The translations under genes were made by a program, and so were the position numbers. The notes under the pieces were generated by a model that was given only the letters and a program-made list of their open reading frames with translations, had not been told where the DNA came from and searched no databases. A stretch of DNA of 5,516 nucleotides from RBG-16-66-20 sp038040245 (GTDB lineage Bacteria; Pseudomonadota; Gammaproteobacteria; Burkholderiales; SG8-39), in NCBI GenBank assembly GCA_038040245.1, contig JBBPIU010000163.1:1-5516 (forward strand), read 5' to 3'. Positions 1-5,155 of this stretch are shown one piece after another; within the stretch, counting starts at the first letter, position 1; each line of letters opens with the position of its first letter.

Positions 1-781
1 GCTTACCACCTACATGGCCGGCCAAAAGCAAATCAAGAAGGTGTACCTGCTCAATCAGGACTACTCCTTCGGCCACGCGGTCAAGAAGGCGGCGCGCGAG
101 ATGCTGGCGCGCAAGCGCCCGGATGTCCAGATCGTCGGCGACGACCTGCACCCGCTCGGCAAGGTCACCGATTTCGCGCCCTACGTGGCGAAGATCAAGT
201 CCACCGGCGCCGACAGCGTGATCACCGGCAACTGGGGCAACGACATGTCGCTGCTGGTCAAGGCCGGCCGCGACGCCGGGCTGGACGTGACCTGGTACAC
301 CTACTACGCGGGCGGACTTGGTACGCCGACGGCCATGGGCGAGGCAGCCGCGGGCAAGGTGAAGATCATCGCCGAGTACCACTCCAACGTCGCCAACAAC
401 AAGGCGGCGAAGTGGGACGCCGATTACCGCAAGCAGGCGCCCAAGGGCAACCCCGACTTCTACTTCCTGCGCGGCAAGATCATGTGGGACATGTTCGCCA
501 AGGCGATCAACCAGGCAAAGTCGGCCGACGCCAAGGCCGTGGCGCTGGCGCTGGAAGGCATGAAGCACGACGGCGAACTGGGCGAAGTGGAAATGCGCAA
601 AAGCGACCACCAGCTGCTCCAGCCGCTGTACGTCATGACGCTGGTCAAGTCGACGGCCAAGGGCGGGCCGAAAGAGGCGAAGATCGACCTGGAGGGCAGC
701 GGCCTCGCGCCGGTGACCGAGGCGCGCCTCGAGGCCTATACCTCGGCGCAGCCGACCTCGTGCCTGATGAAGCGACCGTAG
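1..781 (+). CDS. livK: Substrate-binding protein of a Liv/HAAT-type ABC transporter, 3' part (N-terminus outside window)
   Basis: This is the periplasmic solute receptor that delivers substrate to the LivHM channel. The frame is open from base 2 with no stop, so the Met codon at 14 is internal and the gene begins upstream. About 259 residues remain. The usual family length is near 400, so the signal peptide and much of the first lobe are missing. The visible part fits a type I periplasmic-binding fold: a strand followed by NQDYSFG near the left edge, then a hydrophobic strand ending in GADSVITGNWGND, a Trp/Tyr-rich stretch (TWYTYYAGG), and the late FYFLRGKIMWDMF helix. The C-terminus (SCLMKRP) resembles endings I recall from betaproteobacterial members. 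It is followed by livHMGF, which supports the role. The ligand is not determined: this family takes up branched-chain amino acids, but relatives bind aromatic acids, amides or urea. Confidence 0.9.
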   Translation, partial: LTTYMAGQKQIKKVYLLNQDYSFGHAVKKAAREMLARKRPDVQIVGDDLHPLGKVTDFAPYVAKIKSTGADSVITGNWGNDMSLLVKAGRDAGLDVTWYTYYAGGLGTPTAMGEAAAGKVKIIAEYHSNVANNKAAKWDADYRKQAPKGNPDFYFLRGKIMWDMFAKAINQAKSADAKAVALALEGMKHDGELGEVEMRKSDHQLLQPLYVMTLVKSTAKGGPKEAKIDLEGSGLAPVTEARLEAYTSAQPTSCLMKRP

Positions 782-794
782 CGCAGCCGGCACG

Positions 795-830
795 AAAAAC
801 GGGGAGCCCGAGGGTTCCCCGTTTTTGTTT
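795..830 (+). terminator. Intrinsic terminator / attenuator between livK and livH
   Basis: A perfect 11-bp inverted repeat pairs AAAAACGGGGA (795-805) with TCCCCGTTTTT (816-826) around a 10-base loop. It is followed by a further GTTT, giving a U-rich 3' side. It lies 13 bases after the livK stop and ends 5 bases before the livH start. Partial termination here would give more binding protein than permease and ATPase. The A-rich 5' arm means it could also act on the opposite strand, but no minus-strand gene ends nearby. Confidence 0.88.
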
Positions 831-835
831 CTGAC

Positions 836-1723
836 ATGGAGTTCTTTCTCGTCCAGACCCTGAACGGCATCAGCTATGGGCTGCTGCTGTTCATGCTGTC
901 CTCGGGGCTCACGCTCGTGTTCTCGCTGATGGGCGTGCTCAACTTCGCCCACGCCAGCTTCTACATGCTCGGCGCCTATCTCGCCTATCAGGTGAGCGTA
1001 AAGCTCGGTTTCTGGCCGGCGCTCGTGTTCGCGCCCCTGCTGGTCGGTGCGATCGGCATGCTGGTCGAGCGCTGGGGCCTGCGCCAGGTGCACAAGCACG
1101 GCCACGTCGCGGAGCTGCTGTTCACTTTCGGCCTGGCCTACCTGATCGAGGAGGCCGTGCACCTGATCTGGGGCCGCTCGGCGGTCGAGTACCGCGTGCC
1201 GGCCGAGCTGGACGGCCCGCTGTTCCAGATCATGGGCTCGCAGTACCCGATCTACCGCGGCTTCATGATGCTGGTATCGGTGGCGATGCTGGTGTCGATC
1301 TGGCTCGCGCTGACGCGCACGCGCATCGGCCTCGTGATCCAGGCCGCCCTCAGCCATCCGCAGACGGTGGAGGCGCTCGGCCACAATGTGCCGCGCGTCT
1401 TCATGCTGGTTTTCGGCGGCGGCGCGGCGCTCGCCGGGCTCGCGGGCGTGATCGGCGGCAACGCGTTCGTCACCGAACCGGGCATGGCCGCCGCGGTGGG
1501 GCCGATCATCTTCGTCATCGTAGTGGTGGGCGGCATGGGTTCGCTCGCCGGCGCCTTCATCGCGTCGCTGCTGATCGGCTGCATGCAGACCTTCGCGGTG
1601 TCGCTCGACTGGTCGCTCGGGGGCATCAAGATTTCGCAGGTGGCGCCGGTGCTGCCGTACCTGCTGATGGTGCTGCTGCTGATTTTCCGGCCCAAGGGCC
1701 TCATGGGAACGCGGGAAGGATGA
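836..1723 (+). CDS. livH: LivH-type inner-membrane permease of a branched-chain amino acid-type ABC transporter
   Basis: One of the two channel subunits in the inner membrane, pairing with LivM. It has 295 residues, normal for the family. It is strongly hydrophobic, with roughly eight membrane segments. The hallmark NFAHASFYMLGAY is at residues 36-48. The cytoplasmic loop that contacts the ATPases is at about 160-184 (TRTRIGLVIQAALSHPQTVE, then ALGHN); it carries Gln169 where many family members have Arg. The C-terminus ends in the typical RPKGLMG. The ATG at 836 is chosen because the MEFFLVQTLNGISYGLLL beginning matches family N-termini, and only terminator sequence lies upstream. No Shine-Dalgarno sequence is visible before it (GTTTTTGTTTCTGAC). 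Its stop overlaps the livM start in ATGA. Confidence 0.95.
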   Translation: MEFFLVQTLNGISYGLLLFMLSSGLTLVFSLMGVLNFAHASFYMLGAYLAYQVSVKLGFWPALVFAPLLVGAIGMLVERWGLRQVHKHGHVAELLFTFGLAYLIEEAVHLIWGRSAVEYRVPAELDGPLFQIMGSQYPIYRGFMMLVSVAMLVSIWLALTRTRIGLVIQAALSHPQTVEALGHNVPRVFMLVFGGGAALAGLAGVIGGNAFVTEPGMAAAVGPIIFVIVVVGGMGSLAGAFIASLLIGCMQTFAVSLDWSLGGIKISQVAPVLPYLLMVLLLIFRPKGLMGTREG

Positions 1724-2979
1724 AATACGAGCCGCTCAACCTGGGGCGCTGGCTCATTTGGAGCGCGGCGGCGCTGCTGTTCGTCGCCGCGCCGCACCTG
1801 TTCCCCGGGGGTTTCGCGCTCACCATGCTGACGCAGATGGGGACGCTGATCCTCTTGGCACTCAGCTACAACATGCTGCTCGGCCAGGGTGGCATGCTGT
1901 CGTTCGGCCACGCGGTGTATTCGGGTCTGGGCGCCTATGTAACCGTGCACGTGCTCAACCTGATCGGCAAAGGGTCGTTCTACGTGCCGGTGCCGCTGCT
2001 GCCGCTAGTCGGCGGCGCGGCGGGCCTCGCCTTCGGCGTGCTGTTCGGCTACGTCACCACCAAGCGCGCCGGCACCACCTTCGCGCTCATTTCGCTGGGC
2101 ATCGGCGAAATGGTGTTCGCCTGCGTGCTGATGTTTCCGGGGTTCTTCGGCGGCGAGGCCGGCATCTCGACCAACCGCGTGGTCGGCAAGCCCTTCCTCG
2201 GCCTTAGCTTCGGTCCGGCGATCCAGGTTTACTACCTGGTCGCGGTCTGGTGTTTCCTCGGCATGGCGGCGATGTTCGCGCTGACCCAGACGCCGCTCGG
2301 GCGCATGGCCAACGCGGTGCGGGACAACCCCGAGCGGGCGGAATTCGTCGGCTACAACACGCGCCACGTGCGCTTCCTTCAGCTGGTGCTGTCCTCGTTC
2401 TTCGCCGGCGTGTCCGGCGCGCTGTCGTGCATCAACTTCGAGATCGTGTCGGCCGAGAACGTCTCGGCGATCCGCTCCGGCGGCGTGCTGCTCGCCACCT
2501 TCATCGGCGGCGTGCCGTTCTTCTTCGGCCCGGTCATCGGCGCCATCGTGTTCATATTCTTCGTCGTCGCGCTGTCGGGCTTCACCAAGGCGTGGCTGCT
2601 GTACCTCGGCCTGTTCTTCGTGCTGATGGTGGTGTACGCGCCGGGCGGCATCGCTTCGCTGATCCTGATGCAGTTCCCGGTGATCCGCGCCGGACGCTGG
2701 CGCGAGCTCGCCCTGCCCTATGCGCTCGCCGCGCTCGCTGCACTGCTCGCGCTCGCCGGCGTGATCGGGCTGGTGGAAATGGTGTACCGGCTCTCGGAAC
2801 AGGGGGCGAGCACGGTACTCACAGTGCTCGGCGTCTCCTTCGACGCGAGGAGCGCGCCGCCCTGGTTCGCGTTCGCCGTCGTGCTCGCCGCTGGCCTCGC
2901 GGCGCTTCGCGTCGCCGCGCGCCGGGTCGACGAGCGATGGGGCGCGATCCAGCTCGAGCTGCAGGCGAAGGCGGCATAG
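1720..2979 (+). CDS. livM: LivM-type inner-membrane permease with a C-terminal two-helix extension
   Basis: Second channel subunit of the transporter. It has 419 residues. The core, residues 1 to about 317, carries the LivM hallmarks: SYNMLLGQGGMLSFGHAVYS near residues 48-67, and the coupling loop TPLGRMANAVRDNPERAEF at 191-209 followed by VGYN. The core ends in the usual YAPGGI. About 100 more residues follow, with two further predicted membrane segments (about 331-352 and 381-399) and a charged tail; many LivM proteins stop near 320-350. The ATG at 1720 overlaps the livH stop (ATGA). GGGAAGG at 1713-1719 directly abuts the start, too close for a standard ribosome binding site, so re-initiation after livH is likely. 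The gene ends in TAG at 2977-2979, sharing its G with the livG start codon. Confidence 0.95.
   Translation: MKYEPLNLGRWLIWSAAALLFVAAPHLFPGGFALTMLTQMGTLILLALSYNMLLGQGGMLSFGHAVYSGLGAYVTVHVLNLIGKGSFYVPVPLLPLVGGAAGLAFGVLFGYVTTKRAGTTFALISLGIGEMVFACVLMFPGFFGGEAGISTNRVVGKPFLGLSFGPAIQVYYLVAVWCFLGMAAMFALTQTPLGRMANAVRDNPERAEFVGYNTRHVRFLQLVLSSFFAGVSGALSCINFEIVSAENVSAIRSGGVLLATFIGGVPFFFGPVIGAIVFIFFVVALSGFTKAWLLYLGLFFVLMVVYAPGGIASLILMQFPVIRAGRWRELALPYALAALAALLALAGVIGLVEMVYRLSEQGASTVLTVLGVSFDARSAPPWFAFAVVLAAGLAALRVAARRVDERWGAIQLELQAKAA
2967..2971 (+). promoter_or_regulatory. Ribosome binding site that fixes the GTG start of livG
   Basis: GAAGG lies 7 bases before GTG 2979-2981, inside the last codons of livM. 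It supports the GTG start over any upstream ATG in the same open frame, the nearest of which would add a long stretch antiparallel in character to LivG and fully inside livM. Confidence 0.65.
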
Positions 2980-3743
2980 TGAAGAACGCCATCGCCCTGC
3001 GCGAGGTGCACAAGAGCTTCGGCACCACCAAGATCATCGGCGGCGTGTCGCTGGAGATCCGCGAAGGCGAGCGCCACGCCATCATCGGCCCCAACGGCGC
3101 CGGCAAGAGCACGCTGTTCAACCTGATCTCCGGCCGCTACGAGGTGTCCGCCGGGCGCATCCTGCTGCACGACGCCGACATCACCAACCTGCGGCCCTTC
3201 GAGATCAACCGCAAGGGCCTGTCGCGCAGCTTCCAGGTCACCAACATCTTCCACAACATGTCGGTGTACGAAAACGTGCGCTGCGGCGTGCTCTGGTCGG
3301 CAGGCTACCGCTACTCCTTCTGGCACCGCGTCGGCGGCCTGCGGGACGTGCGGCGGCGCGCGGAGGAAGTCATGGAGCGCATCGGCCTTGCGCGGCGCCG
3401 CAATGCGCTTGCCGGCACGCTTACCTACGCGGAGCAGCGCGCGCTGGAGATCGGCGTCACCATCGCGGGCGGCGCGAGCGTGGTGCTGCTGGACGAGCCC
3501 ACCTCCGGCATGAGCCGCACCGAGACGGCGCAGGTCGTGGAACTGATCCGCTCCGTGACCGAGGGCAGGACGCTGGTGATGGTGGAGCACGACATGGGCG
3601 TGGTGTTCGGCCTCGCCGACCGCATCTCGGTGCTGGTCTACGGCGAAGTGCTCGCCACCGGCACGCCCGAGGAGATCCGCGCCAACCCGGCGGTGCAGGA
3701 GGCCTACCTCGGCCCCCTGCACAAGAAAGCGCCCCATGCTTGA
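2979..3743 (+). CDS. livG: LivG-type ATP-binding subunit (GTG start)
   Basis: Cytoplasmic ATPase that pairs with LivF to drive LivHM. It has 254 residues when read from GTG 2979, the normal length, beginning MKNAIALREVHKSFG. Motifs seen: Walker A GPNGAGKST at 37-45, Q-loop Gln86, an ABC signature in the form LTYAEQ at 148-153, Walker B VVLLDEP at 168-174 with catalytic Glu173, and switch His204 (VEHD). The signature has Ala151 where LivG proteins commonly have Gly (LSYGEQ); I recall the YAEQ form from betaproteobacterial relatives. The frame stays open back to 2250, but that part lies wholly inside livM, is Arg-rich and has no ABC homology, so it is not coding. The start overlaps the livM stop (TAGTG), and the end overlaps livF by 8 bp. 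Confidence 0.95.
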   Translation: MKNAIALREVHKSFGTTKIIGGVSLEIREGERHAIIGPNGAGKSTLFNLISGRYEVSAGRILLHDADITNLRPFEINRKGLSRSFQVTNIFHNMSVYENVRCGVLWSAGYRYSFWHRVGGLRDVRRRAEEVMERIGLARRRNALAGTLTYAEQRALEIGVTIAGGASVVLLDEPTSGMSRTETAQVVELIRSVTEGRTLVMVEHDMGVVFGLADRISVLVYGEVLATGTPEEIRANPAVQEAYLGPLHKKAPHA

Positions 3744-4431
3744 AGTCAGGGACCTCCATGCCTACTACGGCAAGAGCCACATCCTGCACGGCGTGCACCT
3801 GCGCATCGGCAAGGGCGAGATCGTTTCGCTGCTCGGCCGCAACGGCGTCGGCCGCTCGACCACCATCCGCTCGATCATGGGCCTGGTGGACTGCTCCGGA
3901 TCGGTCCGCTTCAAGAACCAGGAAATGATCGGCCTGAAGGCCTACGAAATCGCGCACAAGGGCCTGGGTTACGTGCCCGAGAACCGCGACATCTTCCCCA
4001 CCCTCACGGTGCGCCAGAACCTGCTCCTGGGTCAAAAGAAGACCGGCTCGACAGGCCGCTGGAGCATGGACGACATGTACCAGCTGTTCCCTCGGCTCAA
4101 GGATCGCGCCGAAACGCAGGCGGGTTTCCTCTCCGGCGGCGAGCAGCAGATGCTCACCCTTTGCCGCACCCTGATGGGCGATCCCGAGCTGGTAATGATC
4201 GACGAGCCGACCGAGGGCCTGGCGCCCAAGATCGTCGAGCAGGTCGCCGGGCTGTTCGAGGAGATCAGGAAGCGCGGCGTCTCGATCCTGCTGGTGGAGC
4301 AGAAACTGGCGATTGCGCTCGACATTTCGGAGCGCCTCTACGTCATGGGCCACGGCCAGATCGTGTTCGAAGGCGCGCCGCGCGACGTGCGCGAGAACGC
4401 GGCGATGCGCAAGGAATGGCTTGAGGTCTAG
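3736..4431 (+). CDS. livF: LivF-type ATP-binding subunit with Arg in place of the Walker A Lys
   Basis: Second cytoplasmic ATPase of the transporter. It has 231 residues, normal for LivF. The N-terminus MLEVRDLHAYYGKSHILHG is typical and supports ATG 3736, which lies inside the livG end; only a weak AAGAAAG at 3723-3729 precedes it. Motifs: Walker A GRNGVGRST at 34-42 with Arg40 at the usual Lys; YVPENR at 79-84, so Glu82 sits at the Q-loop position; signature LSGGEQ at 132-137; Walker B LVMIDEP at 152-158 with Glu157; VEQ at 187-189, so Gln189 sits at the switch-His position. The Glu and Gln replacements are general LivF traits. The Lys-to-Arg change is not, although I recall GVGRST from related betaproteobacterial proteins. 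The Arg codon is CGC (3853-3855), two changes from AAG, so a single-base error is unlikely. Confidence 0.95.
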   Translation: MLEVRDLHAYYGKSHILHGVHLRIGKGEIVSLLGRNGVGRSTTIRSIMGLVDCSGSVRFKNQEMIGLKAYEIAHKGLGYVPENRDIFPTLTVRQNLLLGQKKTGSTGRWSMDDMYQLFPRLKDRAETQAGFLSGGEQQMLTLCRTLMGDPELVMIDEPTEGLAPKIVEQVAGLFEEIRKRGVSILLVEQKLAIALDISERLYVMGHGQIVFEGAPRDVRENAAMRKEWLEV

Positions 4432-4449
4432 AAAAAGGGCCTTTTTCTA
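4429..4449. terminator. Short bidirectional terminator-like palindrome between convergent operons
   Basis: Arms TAGAAAAAGG (4429-4438) and CCTTTTTCTA (4440-4449) are perfect inverted complements around one base. A realistic hairpin is a 9-bp stem with a GGC loop. Each strand ends its stem in a run of five T. The first TAG is the livF stop; read on the minus strand, the last three bases are the TAG stop of the facing gene. The stem is A/T-rich with few G-C pairs, so termination strength is uncertain. Confidence 0.55.
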
Positions 4450-4842
4450 TGGCATCTGGATCTTGCCGCCGCCGCTTGGCATCCCGGGCGGCATGCCGCC
4501 CTGGGGCACGACGATCGAGGAGGCCTGCTGGCGGCGCAGTTCCTGCAGTTCCTTCACCGTGCGCTCGATCGCGGCCTTGGCCGCGCCGCCGAACAGGGTC
4601 GCCGCATCCTCGAGCGACTTCGCCTCGAGCACGAAATTGATCGGCAGCGTGCCGACCTGGCTCATGACCTGCGTTTCGCCGGTGTAGAGGATCTCGCGCG
4701 CGGCATCGCGCGCGCCGGTGCCGTCCACCGGCGTCATGCGGCGGATCGTGCCGACGCGCCGGTCGGTGAAGATCTCCTCGAGCCAGAGGTCCTTCGGGTT
4801 CATGTCCGGCTCGATCATGCGTTCGTCCTGGCGGGTCGCCAT
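4447..4842 (-). CDS. Uncharacterised 131-residue soluble protein with a Gly/Pro/Met-rich tail
   Basis: I do not recognise a named family, although parts such as TQVMSQVGTLPINFVLEAKS look like a conserved hypothetical protein I associate with betaproteobacteria. There is no signal peptide or membrane segment. Residues 16-60 mix charged and aromatic positions (LWLEEIFTDRRVGTIRRMTP). Residues 74-106 form a likely long amphipathic helix ending KELQELRRQQ. Residues 113-131 are a flexible tail rich in Gly, Pro and Met that ends KIQMP. The ATG at 4842 has a good GAGG site 5 bases before it; an in-frame ATG at residue 9 lacks that support. It is the last gene of the leftward cluster, 49 bp after the 87-residue gene, and ends 15 bases from the livF stop. 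Coding is supported by the ribosome binding site, plausible protein composition and tight packing. Confidence 0.82.
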   Translation of the reverse strand: MATRQDERMIEPDMNPKDLWLEEIFTDRRVGTIRRMTPVDGTGARDAAREILYTGETQVMSQVGTLPINFVLEAKSLEDAATLFGGAAKAAIERTVKELQELRRQQASSIVVPQGGMPPGMPSGGGKIQMP

Positions 4843-4847
4843 GCTTG

Positions 4848-4851
4848 CCTC
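4848..4851 (-). promoter_or_regulatory. Ribosome binding site of the 131-residue gene
   Basis: On the minus strand GAGG is followed by CAAGC and then ATG, a 5-base spacing. It selects the start at 4842. Confidence 0.6.
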
Positions 4852-4865
4852 GGTGTACTTTATGA

Positions 4866-4883
4866 GTGCGGCAATTGTCGCAC
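4866..4883. repeat. Imperfect 18-bp palindrome in the intergenic gap
   Basis: GTGCGG-CAATTG-TCGCAC: the two halves are complementary except for one mismatched pair (G4871/T4878, which is a G-U wobble in plus-strand RNA). It fills the centre of the 49-bp gap between the 87- and 131-residue genes. It has no T-run on either side, so it is not a terminator. It could be a protein-binding site or a small mRNA hairpin, or chance. No convincing promoter hexamers could be set beside it. Confidence 0.4.
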
Positions 4884-4891
4884 GACGCGGA

Positions 4892-5155
4892 CTATTTCAG
4901 ATTCTTCAGATTCATCGCCACCGTCGAGAGCTGCGTCGTGATGGCAGCGTACTCCTGCTTCTCCTGGATCCACGTCAGGGCGCCGACGACGTTGGCGCCG
5001 ATCTCCGCGGACGCCATGGTCTCCACGTCGGCGAAGCGCGCGGCGAGATCCGCCAGGCCGGCCGCCCCGGCCATTGCACGCACCTGCACCAACCGTTCCA
5101 CGATGCCGGAACGGTCAAGGTTCGCCGGCCATCTCAGCGTTTCGTTTTCGTTCAT
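4892..5155 (-). CDS. Uncharacterised 87-residue protein translationally coupled to the acyl-CoA carboxylase gene
   Basis: I do not recognise the family. The protein (MNENETLRWPANLDRSGIVE at its start) is small, mainly helical in appearance and rich in Ala, Leu and Val. It has no signal peptide or clear membrane segment. Its features are a DLAARFADVETM segment at 36-47, then EIGANVVGALTWIQEKQEY at 51-69, and a C-terminal helix ending AMNLKNLK. The frame is open upstream to an ATG at 5221, but the start at 5155 is preferred. It has GGAG 7 bases upstream, and its ATG overlaps the carboxylase stop as ATGA, while the longer version would add an Arg/Ala-rich piece lying inside the carboxylase gene. 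Position suggests work with the carboxylase, for instance as a small accessory or stabilising subunit, but no motif proves that. Confidence 0.8.
   Translation of the reverse strand: MNENETLRWPANLDRSGIVERLVQVRAMAGAAGLADLAARFADVETMASAEIGANVVGALTWIQEKQEYAAITTQLSTVAMNLKNLK

Noticed and set aside
1252..1950. Minus-strand open frame of 232 residues opposite livH and livM
   Set aside because: It is antisense to well-supported membrane proteins, and its Pro/Ser/Thr/Met-rich composition is typical of the complement of hydrophobic coding sequence.
2250..2978. Long in-frame upstream extension of livG, starting at an ATG inside livM
   Set aside because: It lies entirely inside livM, translates to an Arg/Ala-rich sequence without ABC features, and the GTG at 2979 with GAAGG before it gives a normal-length LivG.
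2718..3737. Minus-strand open frame of 339 residues across the livM/livG boundary
   Set aside because: It is a shadow of GC-rich coding DNA, with His/Ala/Arg-rich low-quality composition. It is opposite two clearly real genes and shows no recognisable domain.
3457..4353. Minus-strand open frame of 298 residues opposite livG and livF
   Set aside because: It is antisense to conserved ABC motifs in the sense strand, ends in a run of Arg/Pro-rich sequence and has no family resemblance.
4486..4501. Perfect 16-bp palindrome GGGCGGCATGCCGCCC
   Set aside because: It lies inside the coding sequence for the GGMPPGMP tail of the 131-residue protein. GC-rich Gly, Met and Pro codons make such symmetry easily by chance, and there is no T-run or operator context.
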